DNA of 64,000 nucleotides, taken from assembly GCA_964342355.1 (NCBI GenBank), contig CAYFFG010000007.1:77811-141810 (forward strand), read 5' to 3'. A program made the translations under genes and the position numbers. Within the stretch, counting starts at the first letter, position 1, and every line of letters starts with the position of its first letter. Below, piece by piece: positions 8,389 through 17,865 of this stretch. The notes beneath the pieces were generated by a model. That model searched no databases and had not been told where the DNA came from. It worked only from the letters and a program-made list of their open reading frames with translations. The DNA is from Hirschia sp964342355. Lineage in GTDB: Bacteria > Pseudomonadota > Alphaproteobacteria > Caulobacterales > Hyphomonadaceae.

Positions 8389-9797
8389 GTTGGCTCGACT
8401 GCTTGTTGAAAACACGTATTTTGCCAGCTCTTAAGGTCGCTGAGCGCGCGGGCGCTCATTGCGCGTTTTTTGGACCGGCTTTTTTCCTTACCGCGATAGC
8501 GTTTGCCGGTTTCCGGGTTCACTTTCTCAAACTCGGCAATATCGGGGAACAGACCAAAATTTACATTCATTGGCTGGAATGTGCCGCCCGATTCAAGGTG
8601 TCCGCCTGTGACATGGTGAATGAGGGCGCCCAGGGCTGTTGTAGCGGGTGGCGGCTCAATAGACTTTCCGAGCGCTTCCATCGCTGCAAAACGGCCTGCG
8701 AGAAGGCCTGTGGCAGCGCTTTCCACGTAGCCTTCTACACCGGTAATCTGGCCCGCAAAGCGTAGCTGCGGACGCTGCTTGAGCTCAAGTTGTTCACCAA
8801 GAACTTTTGGCGAATTGATAAACGTGTTGCGGTGAATGCCGCCAAGACGGGCAAACTCAGCGTTTTCAAGTCCCGGTATCATGCGAAACACATCTGTTTG
8901 AGCGCCGTGTTTGAGCTTGGTCTGAAAGCCAACCATGTTCCAGAGCGTGCCGAGCTTATTGTCCTGCCGCAGCTGTACGATTGCATGTGCTTTAATGTCT
9001 GGCTGATGTGGATTTGTCAGCCCGACGGGCTTCATTGGACCGTAGCGAAGTGTCTCAGGACCGCGTGAGGCCATGACTTCGATTGGCAAACAGCCTTCAA
9101 AATAGGGCGTGTTTGCTTCCCATTCCTTGAACTCTGTCTTTGGCGCTTCACCAAGCGCATTCAGGAACGCCAAGTATTGTTCTTCACTCATGGGACAATT
9201 GATATAGGCGGCAGTGTCGCCGCCCGGGCCGGGCTTGTCATAGCGTGACTGACGCCAAGCTTTGTCCATGTTTATGGAGTCAAAATAAACAATTGGTGCG
9301 ATAGCGTCGAAGAAAGATAGCTCATCTTCGCCGGTGAGCTCTTTGATCGCTTCAGCTAGGGAAGGCGAGGTCAACGGACCTGTTGCGATGATGACGGAGC
9401 CCCAGTCTTCCGGAGGAATATTAGGAACTTCTTCGCGGCGTATTTCAACGAGCGGATGGGCTTCTAGTGCTTGTGTCACGCCTTGTGAAAAGGCGTCCCG
9501 ATCAACTGCGAGTGCCGATCCGGCTGGAACCTGGTGTTTGTCGCCCTGGGAGATAATAAGGCCGTTACAGCGGCGCATTTCTTCATGTAACAATCCGACG
9601 GCGTTGTTTTCAGCATCGTCTGAACGAAATGAGTTGGAACATACCAATTCCGCCAAGCCATCTGTGTGGTGGGCGTCTGTGCCGCGAACAGGGCGCATTT
9701 CATGCAAAACAACGGGTACGCCAAGATTTGCGGCCTGCCAGGCGGCTTCTGAACCGGCCATGCCGCCGCCGATAATGTGTATAGGAGATAGTGTCAT
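8385..9797 (-). CDS. trmFO: Folate/FAD-dependent tRNA m5U54 methyltransferase TrmFO
   Basis: TrmFO makes 5-methyluridine at position 54 of the tRNA T-loop using methylene-tetrahydrofolate and FADH2. The protein has 470 residues. It starts with the FAD-binding fold PIHIIGGGMAGSEAAW (5-20) and keeps family blocks ELVCSNSFRSDD (near 50, containing a conserved Cys), CPMSEEQY (near 200) and LGGIHRNTFINSP (near 318). The C-terminus is Lys/Arg-rich. Length and motifs are normal. It converges on and overlaps the preceding gene by four bases. Confidence 0.95.
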   Translation of the reverse strand: MTLSPIHIIGGGMAGSEAAWQAANLGVPVVLHEMRPVRGTDAHHTDGLAELVCSNSFRSDDAENNAVGLLHEEMRRCNGLIISQGDKHQVPAGSALAVDRDAFSQGVTQALEAHPLVEIRREEVPNIPPEDWGSVIIATGPLTSPSLAEAIKELTGEDELSFFDAIAPIVYFDSINMDKAWRQSRYDKPGPGGDTAAYINCPMSEEQYLAFLNALGEAPKTEFKEWEANTPYFEGCLPIEVMASRGPETLRYGPMKPVGLTNPHQPDIKAHAIVQLRQDNKLGTLWNMVGFQTKLKHGAQTDVFRMIPGLENAEFARLGGIHRNTFINSPKVLGEQLELKQRPQLRFAGQITGVEGYVESAATGLLAGRFAAMEALGKSIEPPPATTALGALIHHVTGGHLESGGTFQPMNVNFGLFPDIAEFEKVNPETGKRYRGKEKSRSKKRAMSARALSDLKSWQNTCFQQAVEPT

Positions 9798-9935
9798 GGC
9801 GCAGGTCTATAATCGCTCTCATCAATGCTTGAAAGCGATAGTGCTGAAATTCGCGAATAAACTCGCGCATCAGGCAATTGTGACAGGCCATTCCGTGTGA
9901 TTTAAAAGGGACGAATTTAATGGGGAATCAACGCT

Positions 9936-10817
9936 ATGAGCGACGTACTACCTGGAAAAGTGCCAATTCTGGAAAGCGCTGGCGTTGGGTTTAGCTATTT
10001 AAAGACCCATTGGGCGAAGTGGCTGCCTGCAATTGGTATTCTTTCCCTGATAGCGGGATGGCATGAGTGGCGAGTTTTGGGATCAACTTCGCTAAATTTT
10101 GTGAGCATTGGGACGTTTTGTGTATGGCAGCTCGTCAACATCATGATGGTGGCTGGGGTTTATCGAGATGCTCTTCGTAAGGAGTTTGCCGCTCCTCTCG
10201 GGCTTACTTTCGGCAGAGATGAAGTCAATCTCGTTGGTGTTTTCCTTTGTTTTTTCCTGATTTTTGGTGTTTCAGGTTTTTTCGTTGCATTCATTTTAAC
10301 GGCGGCATTGTTCGGGTTGGTGGCCAATGCGGGATTGGATCCAAGTTTGGCTGACAGCAACCCTGAAGAATTTTCCAGGCAATTGGTCGAAGCAATGGGA
10401 AGCGCCGGAGGTTTATTGGTTCTTCTGATCGGAATAACTGTATTATTTGCGTTTTTATTTACCTTGATACGATTGACGCTTGCGCACGTTGCCACTGTTG
10501 CGCGGGGCCGGATCCTTATTTTCCAAACCTGGGCTTGGACCAAAGGGAATTTCTGGAGAATTTTTGCGACACTTCTTCTAATCGGGTTACCAATTGGGCT
10601 CATTGGAGGAATTGTTAGCAGTGTGCTTAACTCGATTATCCTGTCTGGTGCAGCAGAGGGCGGGCAGTCCGCAATAGTTTTGATTATCGCGGGTGCGGTT
10701 GCACACTTTCCGGAAGGCATTGCTTTGGTAGCGTGGACGGCGACAACCGCCCATCTCTACGTTGGTCTGCAGCAGAGTGACGATGAAAATTCAGAAGGTC
10801 CGATAGCGCTAGACTAA
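9936..10817 (+). CDS. Polytopic membrane protein of unknown function
   Basis: I do not recognise a specific family for this 293-residue protein. It shows about six hydrophobic segments (roughly 27-45, 55-75, 100-128, 158-180, 208-232 and 240-265). A conserved-looking cytoplasmic loop between helices 4 and 5 reads ARGRILIFQTWAWTKGNFWR. The layout resembles the integral membrane domain found in some glycerophosphodiesterase-associated proteins, but that is only a loose likeness. The tail is acidic and soluble. It lies two bases from the end of convergent uvrA and has its own upstream gap of 138 bases. Confidence 0.7.
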   Translation: MSDVLPGKVPILESAGVGFSYLKTHWAKWLPAIGILSLIAGWHEWRVLGSTSLNFVSIGTFCVWQLVNIMMVAGVYRDALRKEFAAPLGLTFGRDEVNLVGVFLCFFLIFGVSGFFVAFILTAALFGLVANAGLDPSLADSNPEEFSRQLVEAMGSAGGLLVLLIGITVLFAFLFTLIRLTLAHVATVARGRILIFQTWAWTKGNFWRIFATLLLIGLPIGLIGGIVSSVLNSIILSGAAEGGQSAIVLIIAGAVAHFPEGIALVAWTATTAHLYVGLQQSDDENSEGPIALD

Positions 10818-10819
10818 AG

Positions 10820-13800
10820 TTATTTTGCAGCCGTTTTTGATGTCCGCTTTGTTTTAGAAGCGGGCTTGGGTTTTGAGCGGGTCGTTTTTGCTGTTGCTTT
10901 AGCTTTTGTCGATGTTACCTTGGGCTCAATCGCGACAGGCTGGACCGCTTTTCCAGCCCGTTTACGGCGTTCAGCCTGGCGCTCAAATGTTTCCTTCAGG
11001 AAGCGCCCGGTGTGGCTGCGCTCAACCTGGGCGACTTCCTCAGGTGTGCCGGTTGCAACAATTTCACCACCACCATCACCACCATCCGGACCAAGGTCGA
11101 CAATCCAGTCGGCGGTTTTGATCACATCGAGATTATGTTCGATCACCACGACCGTGTTGCCATTGTCGACAAGCTCCTGAAGGACCTCCAGAAGTTTGCG
11201 AACATCATCAAAGTGAAGGCCGGTCGTTGGTTCGTCGAGAATGTATAAGGTACGGCCTGTTGCGCGGCGCGACAGTTCCTTGGCGAGTTTGACGCGCTGC
11301 GCTTCACCGCCAGATAGCGTGTTCGCCTGCTGGCCAACTTTGACATAACCGAGTCCAACCCGATGTAGCGTATCCATTTTGTTGCGGATGGCTGGAACGG
11401 ACGCAAAGAAAGTCTTGGCCTCTTCAACGGTCATCTCAAGCACATCTGCAATTGATTTGCCCTTATAAAGCACTTCCAGCGTTTCACGATTGTAGCGTTT
11501 GCCGTTGCATTCTTCGCAGGTGACATAAACATCTGGAAGAAAGTGCATTTCAATTTTGATGACGCCGTCACCCTGACAGGCTTCACAGCGCCCGCCTTTC
11601 ACGTTGAACGAAAAACGTCCCGCTTTATATCCGCGTGCTTTGGCTTCTGGCAGACCGGTAAACCAGTCACGTATCGGACCAAATGCGCCTGTATAGGTGG
11701 CTGGGTTTGATCGTGGGGTGCGGCCAATCGGGGATTGGTCGATGTCTATGATTTTATCGAGGTGTTCCACCCCTTCCAATGACTTATACGGCGCAGGCGC
11801 AGCGGATGCATTGTTAAGCTTGCGAGCGAGCGCTTTGTAGAGCGTTTCAACAACAAGCGTGGATTTGCCGCCGCCAGAAACGCCTGTGATGCTGGTGAAA
11901 GTCGCTAAAGGAATCTCAAGGTCGACGTTCTTGAGATTGTTGCCTGTGGCGCCGCGCAGACCAATAGTTTTTGTCCGTTTGCCCCAGCGCCGGCGCTCAG
12001 GAATGGCGATTTCCTCTTCGCCGTTCAGGTACTTGCCAGTGAGGCTGTTTGGGTTGGCCTGAATTTCCGAAGGCGTGCCTGCAGCGACAACTTCGCCGCC
12101 ATGAACGCCAGCGCGCGGCCCCATGTCGACCACATAATCAGCGGTCAGTATGGCGTCTTCATCGTGTTCAACAACAAGAACTGAGTTACCCAAATCGCGT
12201 AGATGGCGTAGCGTTTCCAAAAGGCGTTCATTGTCCCGTTGGTGCAGACCGATAGATGGTTCGTCCAGAACGTAGAGTACGCCTGTCAGACCTGAACCGA
12301 TTTGGCTGGCAAGACGGATACGCTGGCTCTCACCGCCAGAAAGCGTGCCGGAAGATCGCGACAGGCCCAGATAGTCAAGGCCAACATCGTTTAGAAATTT
12401 GAGACGGTCTCGGATTTCTTTCAAAATACGCGAGGCAATTTCCTGTTGTTGTTTTGAGAGATGTTTTTCAACATCCTCAAACCAGGTTGCGGCGTGTTTG
12501 ATCGATAAGAGCGTTATTTCACCGATGTGTTTGTCGCCTATTTTGACGCAAAGAGCTTCAGGCTTCAGGCGATAGCCGCTGCATGCGCGGCAAGGCGCAG
12601 CGCCTTGATATTTGGCGATATCTTCACGCACCCAAGCGGAATCCGTCTCGCGCCAACGGCGCTCCAGGTTAGGGATGACACCTTCAAATGTTTTAGTGAC
12701 TTCATAGCGCCGTGCGCCGTCGTCATAGACGAAATCAACCGTATCATCCCCGGTGCCGTACAGGATGATGTCCTGTATGGTGTTTGGCAGTTTCCGCCAT
12801 GGGGTTTCCAGTTTGAAATCATACTTGCGGGAAAGGGATCTTAGTGTCTGGATCTGGTAAGGCGAAGATGATTTGGCCCATGGCGCCACAGCGCCTTCTT
12901 CAAGTGTTTTTTCTTTGTCCGGAATAATAAGGTCCGGGTCCATCTTCAGCTGTTCGCCTAAGCCGTCACACGTGGGACAAGCGCCAAACGGGTTGTTGAA
13001 GGAAAACAATCTTGGTTCGATCTCCGGGATGGTGAAGCCGGATTCCGGGCAGGCGAAACGAGATGAGAAAACAATTCGCTCCGGTGCGCTTTCTTCTTCA
13101 GTTTTTTCAGCAAATTCCGCGACGGCGATCCCGTCAGCCAGATCGAGTGCTGTTTCAAAGCTTTCCGCCAGGCGTTGACGCATGTCTTCGCGCACAACGA
13201 TACGGTCCACGACAACGTCAATATCGTGCTTGAATTTCTTATCCAGCGTTGGCGGATTTTCGAGTTCGTAGAATTCGCCATCCACGCGCACGCGGGCAAA
13301 GCCGCGTTTAAGGAGATCTGCAAATTCTTTACGATACTCGCCTTTGCGGCCACGAACGATAGGCGCAAGCAGGTAGAGACGTGTGCGTTCCGGAAGAGCA
13401 AGCACCCGGTCGACCATCTGTGTGATGGTTTGGCTTTCAATGGGTAAGCCTGTGGCTGGCGAATAAGGTATGCCGACCCGCGCCCATAAAAGACGCATAT
13501 AGTCGTAGATCTCGGTGACGGTCGCAACAGTTGAGCGTGGATTACGGGAGGTGGTTTTCTGCTCGATCGAAATCGCTGGCGAGAGACCTTCGATCGATTC
13601 CACGTCAGGTTTTTGCATCAATTCCAGAAACTGGCGCGCATAGGCGGACAGACTCTCGACGTAGCGGCGCTGCCCTTCCGCATAGATTGTGTCAAACGCG
13701 AGAGACGACTTTCCCGAGCCTGAAAGTCCTGTCATCACCACAAGCTCATTGCGGGGAATATCAATGTCGATGTTTTTGAGGTTGTGCTCTTTGGCGCCGC

Positions 13801-13831
13801 GCACGCGGATTGACTTGAGTTCTTTCGACAT
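10820..13831 (-). CDS. uvrA: Excinuclease ABC subunit A
   Basis: UvrA finds bulky DNA damage and loads UvrB in nucleotide excision repair. I place the start at the ATG at 13831 (MSKELKSIRVRGAKEHNLKN), giving 1003 residues. The frame can be extended to a TTG at 13900, but those 23 residues do not look like UvrA. Two ABC ATPase modules are present: Walker A GLSGSGKSS with signature LSGGESQRIRLA, and GVSGGGKST with signature LSGGEAQRVKLA. Zinc-finger Cys pairs appear as CPTCDGLG, CRACSG, and CEACQGDG with CEECNG. The C-terminal tail after residue 950 is a Lys/Ala/Thr-rich low-complexity extension, common in alphaproteobacteria. It is divergent from ssb with an SOS box between. Confidence 0.97.
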   Translation of the reverse strand: MSKELKSIRVRGAKEHNLKNIDIDIPRNELVVMTGLSGSGKSSLAFDTIYAEGQRRYVESLSAYARQFLELMQKPDVESIEGLSPAISIEQKTTSRNPRSTVATVTEIYDYMRLLWARVGIPYSPATGLPIESQTITQMVDRVLALPERTRLYLLAPIVRGRKGEYRKEFADLLKRGFARVRVDGEFYELENPPTLDKKFKHDIDVVVDRIVVREDMRQRLAESFETALDLADGIAVAEFAEKTEEESAPERIVFSSRFACPESGFTIPEIEPRLFSFNNPFGACPTCDGLGEQLKMDPDLIIPDKEKTLEEGAVAPWAKSSSPYQIQTLRSLSRKYDFKLETPWRKLPNTIQDIILYGTGDDTVDFVYDDGARRYEVTKTFEGVIPNLERRWRETDSAWVREDIAKYQGAAPCRACSGYRLKPEALCVKIGDKHIGEITLLSIKHAATWFEDVEKHLSKQQQEIASRILKEIRDRLKFLNDVGLDYLGLSRSSGTLSGGESQRIRLASQIGSGLTGVLYVLDEPSIGLHQRDNERLLETLRHLRDLGNSVLVVEHDEDAILTADYVVDMGPRAGVHGGEVVAAGTPSEIQANPNSLTGKYLNGEEEIAIPERRRWGKRTKTIGLRGATGNNLKNVDLEIPLATFTSITGVSGGGKSTLVVETLYKALARKLNNASAAPAPYKSLEGVEHLDKIIDIDQSPIGRTPRSNPATYTGAFGPIRDWFTGLPEAKARGYKAGRFSFNVKGGRCEACQGDGVIKIEMHFLPDVYVTCEECNGKRYNRETLEVLYKGKSIADVLEMTVEEAKTFFASVPAIRNKMDTLHRVGLGYVKVGQQANTLSGGEAQRVKLAKELSRRATGRTLYILDEPTTGLHFDDVRKLLEVLQELVDNGNTVVVIEHNLDVIKTADWIVDLGPDGGDGGGEIVATGTPEEVAQVERSHTGRFLKETFERQAERRKRAGKAVQPVAIEPKVTSTKAKATAKTTRSKPKPASKTKRTSKTAAK

Positions 13832-14179
13832 CTGTTTAGCCAGCAATTTGGAGGAAGGATGAATGGGCTTCACGTTTGGATATAACGCTTTGTGTCTCAA
13901 TGTGGAGAGAAGCGCGTAGACTTATACGCGGAAACAGCCAAGATGGCGCAGTTATTTGCAAAATACACTGGATGCCTCCTAGTCGGCGATTGCGTCGAAT
14001 CAATCCAAGTATTTACAAAACAGCTCGCAATGTATAGAACAAAAAATGAACATCGGCAATAATTGTTGAGAAACGCGGAGTGCTGTCGGCTTTCACTAGA
14101 GCTTCGATCAAAGCAAGAGTAGGTTGCGCCGTTAAGGATATTGCGCCGCTTAGTCGGCCATTCAAGAGAGGGAGCCATT
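13832..14179. other. Divergent regulatory region uvrA/ssb (348 bases)
   Basis: No credible gene lies here. Open frames across it have no Shine-Dalgarno and no family likeness. It holds the SOS box at 14037-14051 and must contain the promoters of both uvrA (leftward) and ssb (rightward). I could not place -10/-35 elements with confidence. Confidence 0.7.
14037..14051. promoter_or_regulatory. LexA (SOS) box, alphaproteobacterial type
   Basis: The sequence is GAAC-AAAAAAT-GAAC, an exact direct repeat GAAC-N7-GAAC (GTTC-N7-GTTC on the other strand). This is the LexA site known for alphaproteobacteria. It lies 206 bases upstream of the uvrA ATG and 129 bases upstream of the ssb ATG. Both genes are common SOS members, so it probably controls one or both after DNA damage. 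Confidence 0.82.
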
Positions 14180-14659
14180 ATGGCCGGATCAGTGAACAAA
14201 GTCATTCTGGTAGGTAATTTGGGGCGTGATCCTGAAATTCGCCAGATGCCTTCGGGCGGGTCGATTGCAAACCTGTCCGTAGCAACATCGGAGAGCTGGA
14301 AAGACCGTAATTCCGGCGAACGCCGCGAAAAGACAGAGTGGCACCGTGTTGTCGTCTTTTCCGAAGGTCTTGTGCGCATTTGTGAGCAATACCTCCGCAA
14401 AGGCGCAAAGATCTATGTGGAAGGTCAGCTTGAGACCCGCAAATGGACCGACAAAGATGGCGTCGAAAAATACTCCACCGAAGTTGTCTTGCGGAACTTC
14501 AACTCCACTCTAACCATGCTCGACGGGCGCGAAGGCGGCATGGGCGGCGGACGCAGTGTTGGTGAAGATCGCGGTGGTTTTGGTGGCGGTGCGCCGCGCC
14601 AGATGGATGGTCCGCGTGAGGACTTTTCTGCTGACTTGAACGACGACATCCCGTTCTAA
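14180..14659 (+). CDS. ssb: Single-stranded DNA-binding protein
   Basis: SSB coats single-stranded DNA in replication, repair and recombination and recruits partners through its tail. The start is at ATG 14180 (MAGSVNKVILVGNLGRDPE), with GAGAGGGAG about 7 bases upstream. An earlier in-frame start at 14141 has no such site. The 159-residue protein has an OB-fold (about 5-110), a Gly-rich linker, and the acidic partner-binding end DLNDDIPF. It is divergent from uvrA and probably shares the SOS box. Confidence 0.97.
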   Translation: MAGSVNKVILVGNLGRDPEIRQMPSGGSIANLSVATSESWKDRNSGERREKTEWHRVVVFSEGLVRICEQYLRKGAKIYVEGQLETRKWTDKDGVEKYSTEVVLRNFNSTLTMLDGREGGMGGGRSVGEDRGGFGGGAPRQMDGPREDFSADLNDDIPF

Positions 14660-14665
14660 ACAAAG

Positions 14666-14674
14666 TTATCCACA
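14666..14674 (+). promoter_or_regulatory. Perfect DnaA-box sequence
   Basis: TTATCCACA, the consensus high-affinity DnaA box, lies six bases after the ssb stop codon in the ssb-gyrA gap. It is a single copy with no AT-rich unwinding element or other boxes nearby, so this is not an origin. It may be chance or a DnaA-responsive site. Confidence 0.4.
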
Positions 14675-14703
14675 GAAGCTGTTGTTTCTATTGTTGGAAT
14701 TAT

Positions 14704-14734
14704 GGGCTCGGCATTGGTTTGTCGAGCCTATTTT
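14704..14734 (+). terminator. Probable intrinsic terminator after ssb
   Basis: GGCTCG (14705-14710) pairs with CGAGCC (14723-14728) around a 12-base loop, followed by TATTTTAATT. The short stem and broken T-run make it a moderate terminator. It separates ssb from gyrA. Confidence 0.6.
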
Positions 14735-14906
14735 AATTGCCCTAAGCTATTGAATCTGTTGCATTGACGCAACGAAGAAATCTGATTTGTGTTTCATGGG
14801 ATTGCGGATTTGGAACACGTTGCAAAAACATCGTAAACTTATGTGCGAATCTCTTGGCTTTCTGTTGTTTGTGAAGGCCGCCTTTTCTTAATCAGGAACG
14901 TTCCAC

Positions 14907-17777
14907 GTGTCAGACGAAACCGAAAACCCGGAAAACGAAAACATGGATGCGTCCGGTGAGGGCGGCGGAGCGAATGATCCGCCAGAGTACTTTGATGCTG
15001 GAGAAGATGGCGTCTCACCGGTCAATATTTCTGACGAGATGAAGCGGTCTTATCTCGACTATGCGATGAGCGTTATCGTCAGTCGCGCGTTGCCGGATGT
15101 ACGGGACGGCTTGAAGCCTGTTCACCGCCGTATTCTGTTCTCGATGCATGAAAACGGCTACACGTACGATAAACAATACCGTAAGTCAGCGCGTGTTGTT
15201 GGGGATGTGATCGGTAAGTACCACCCGCACGGTGACCAGTCCGTTTATGACGCTTTGGTTCGTATGGCGCAGGACTTCTCCATGGAGCTGCCGCTTCTGG
15301 ATGGTCAGGGTAATTTCGGGTCTATGGATGGCGACCCGGCCGCTGCGATGCGTTACACTGAGGTCAAGCTAGAGAAGGTGGCTAATCACCTTTTAGCTGA
15401 CATCGACAAAGACACAGTCGACTTCCAGGAAAACTATGATGGTTCTGAAAAAGAGCCGATCGTCCTGCCAGCGCGCTTTCCTAACCTTTTGGTCAACGGC
15501 GGCGGCGGGATTGCTGTTGGGATGGCGACGAACATTCCGCCACACAATCTGGGTGAAGTGATCGACGCAACTGTTACGATGATCGACGATCCCAATGTCG
15601 ATGATGAAACACTGCTGAGCATTGTTCCGGGGCCAGATTTTCCTACTGGCGCGCAGATCATTGGTCGCGCAGGCTCACGCAATGGTCTGACCACTGGACG
15701 TGGCTCAGTCATCATGCGCGCGAAAACATCCATTGAGGAACTGCGTAACGGACGCGAAGCAATTGTTGCGACAGAGATACCTTATCAGGTCAACAAAGCC
15801 TCGATGATCGAAAAGATTGCCGAACTGGTGCGTGACAAGCGTATCGAAGGCATTGCTGACATGCGCGACGAAAGCGACCGTGATGGCGTGCGTGTTGTGG
15901 TTGAGGTAAAGCGCGACGCGTCAGCTGAGGTGGTTTTGAACCAGCTTTATCGTTACACGCAGCTGCAAACGTCTTTTGGCGTGAATATGCTGGCGTTGAA
16001 CGGCGGCGTGCCGGAACTCCTGTCTTTGCGCACTGTGTTGCAGGCATTTATCAAATTCCGCGAAGAAGTTGTCGCACGTCGCACCAAGTTTGAGCTCAAT
16101 AAAGCAAGAAACCGCGCGCACATGCTGGTCGGTCTGGCGCTGGCTGTCGCTAATATTGACGAAGTGATCCGCATTATTCGTCACTCGCCAGATCCAGCAA
16201 CAGCGCGTGCGCAATTGATGGCAAAGGCATGGCCAGCAATGGACATGTTGCCACTGATCAATCTGATCGCTGACAGACGCACGGTGGCGAACGAAGCGGG
16301 CGAAATCAAACTATCAGAAGAACAAGCGCGCGGAATTCTCGACCTGCGTCTGCAACGTTTGACGGCGCTTGGACGAGATGAAATTGGCGAAGAAGCTAAA
16401 GGTCTAGCGGATACGATCGCTGATCTGCTCGACATTCTGTCTTCACGTCCGCGCGTGATGAGCATTATCAAATCAGAACTCGCCGAAGTACGAGACGAGT
16501 TCGCGACGCCGCGCCGCACACAGTTCATCGAAGCAGAACTAGACATGGACGACGAAGCCTTCATCGAGAAGGAAGATATGGTCGTCATGTTTACCCATGG
16601 CGGTTACGCCAAGCGGACTGCGCTTTCGACCTATCGGACCCAGCACCGTGGGGGCAAGGGGCGCTCTGGTATGGGGACCAAAGAGGAGGACGTTGTAACG
16701 CGTCTGTTTGTGGCGAACACACACACCGAAGTGTTGTTCTTCTCTTCCACAGGGATGGTTTACAAAACAAAAGTCTGGCGCTTGCCGTTGGGCACGCCGC
16801 AATCTCGCGGCAAGGCGCTGGTCAATCTGTTACCGTTGGATAAGGGTGAATCCATTACGTCCGTTATGCCGTTGCCGGAAGACGAAGCAGAACGTGAGCG
16901 TATGAATATCTTGTTTGCAACCCGCTCAGGTGGTGTGCGGCGGAATATGCTCAGTGATTTCACCCAAGTGAATCGTAACGGTAAAATCGCCATGAAACTC
17001 GATGAGACAATGGTGGCGGGCCGTGAAGATGGCATTATTGGCGTTCAGGTTTGTTCGCCGGACGATGATGTTATGCTGACGACGGCTATGGGGCAATGTA
17101 TCCGGTTCCGGGTGGACGATGTGCGCGTATTCTCGGGCCGGACGTCCACAGGTGTGCGCGGCATCCGGCTCGCAGAAGGCGATGAAGTGATCTCTATGCT
17201 GGTGCTATACCACATGGGTGTTACGTCTCCTGAAGCGCGCGCTTACTTAAAGCACGCCTCTGCTATGCGACGTGCGGCAGGTGAAGAAGATGACACGGAT
17301 GTGGATCAGGTTCTTGATTCAGACAGCGTAGACGGCGAAGAAGAGGGAGAAGCAGCGCTTAGCCCCGAACGCATTGCTGAACTTGGCGCTGCTGAGCAAT
17401 TCATTCTTACAATCACTGAAGACGGTATGGGCAAACGCGCATCAGCTTATGATTACCGCGTAACAGGCCGCGGCGGAAAAGGGCTTATCGCGCACAAGCT
17501 CGGCAAAGGCGGTCGAATAGCAGCCTCTTTCCCGATTGAGGATGGCGACGAGATCATGCTGGTGACAGATGCAGGACAGCTTATCCGTACGCGCGTCGGG
17601 CAAATTCGCATCGCTGGTCGGGCGACACAGGGGGTTCGTGTCCTTAGAACCAATGAAAATGAGCACGTAGTTTCGGTTGAACGCCTTGCAGAACAATCTG
17701 AAGACGCTAACGATGCTGTTGAAATAGAAGCCCTGCAGGGTGACGGCGATCAACCGGAGTCGGACAAAAACGACTAA
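14907..17777 (+). CDS. gyrA: DNA gyrase subunit A
   Basis: GyrA is the DNA-cutting and rejoining subunit of gyrase. The protein has 956 residues and starts at GTG with AGGAACG upstream. The catalytic Tyr is Tyr150 (AAMRYTEVKL), equivalent to E. coli Tyr122. The C-terminal wrapping domain has a GyrA-box (HRGGKGRSGMG near 575) and further blades. It is longer than E. coli GyrA (875) because of an acidic N-terminal extension of about 30 residues and an acidic insertion (about 788-822, rich in Glu and Asp) in the C-terminal domain, as in other alphaproteobacteria. In the quinolone-determining region the E. coli Ser83 position is Gln111, while Asp87 is kept as Asp115. Two GANTC sites (14752 and 14847) lie upstream. 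Confidence 0.97.
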   Translation: MSDETENPENENMDASGEGGGANDPPEYFDAGEDGVSPVNISDEMKRSYLDYAMSVIVSRALPDVRDGLKPVHRRILFSMHENGYTYDKQYRKSARVVGDVIGKYHPHGDQSVYDALVRMAQDFSMELPLLDGQGNFGSMDGDPAAAMRYTEVKLEKVANHLLADIDKDTVDFQENYDGSEKEPIVLPARFPNLLVNGGGGIAVGMATNIPPHNLGEVIDATVTMIDDPNVDDETLLSIVPGPDFPTGAQIIGRAGSRNGLTTGRGSVIMRAKTSIEELRNGREAIVATEIPYQVNKASMIEKIAELVRDKRIEGIADMRDESDRDGVRVVVEVKRDASAEVVLNQLYRYTQLQTSFGVNMLALNGGVPELLSLRTVLQAFIKFREEVVARRTKFELNKARNRAHMLVGLALAVANIDEVIRIIRHSPDPATARAQLMAKAWPAMDMLPLINLIADRRTVANEAGEIKLSEEQARGILDLRLQRLTALGRDEIGEEAKGLADTIADLLDILSSRPRVMSIIKSELAEVRDEFATPRRTQFIEAELDMDDEAFIEKEDMVVMFTHGGYAKRTALSTYRTQHRGGKGRSGMGTKEEDVVTRLFVANTHTEVLFFSSTGMVYKTKVWRLPLGTPQSRGKALVNLLPLDKGESITSVMPLPEDEAERERMNILFATRSGGVRRNMLSDFTQVNRNGKIAMKLDETMVAGREDGIIGVQVCSPDDDVMLTTAMGQCIRFRVDDVRVFSGRTSTGVRGIRLAEGDEVISMLVLYHMGVTSPEARAYLKHASAMRRAAGEEDDTDVDQVLDSDSVDGEEEGEAALSPERIAELGAAEQFILTITEDGMGKRASAYDYRVTGRGGKGLIAHKLGKGGRIAASFPIEDGDEIMLVTDAGQLIRTRVGQIRIAGRATQGVRVLRTNENEHVVSVERLAEQSEDANDAVEIEALQGDGDQPESDKND

Positions 17778-17865
17778 ATTCGATCGTTAGCGCCTTACCC
17801 TGTGGAAAAAAGATGATAGTGGGAGAGGCGCCGTTCGAAAAAGCGGCCGGAAAGGTTGAACCTAA

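Noticed and set aside
8349..8765. Forward-strand frames over trmFO, and similar long antisense frames over other genes
   Set aside because: They are mirror frames of well-supported genes, with no ribosome binding site or protein likeness.
13832..13900. Extension of UvrA to a TTG start at 13900
   Set aside because: The added 23 residues are not UvrA-like, and MSKELKSIRVRGAKEHNLKN is the usual family start.
14895..14904. Palindrome GGAACGTTCC before gyrA as a second SOS box
   Set aside because: It lacks the N7 direct-repeat spacing of the alphaproteobacterial LexA site and overlaps the ribosome binding region. It is probably chance.
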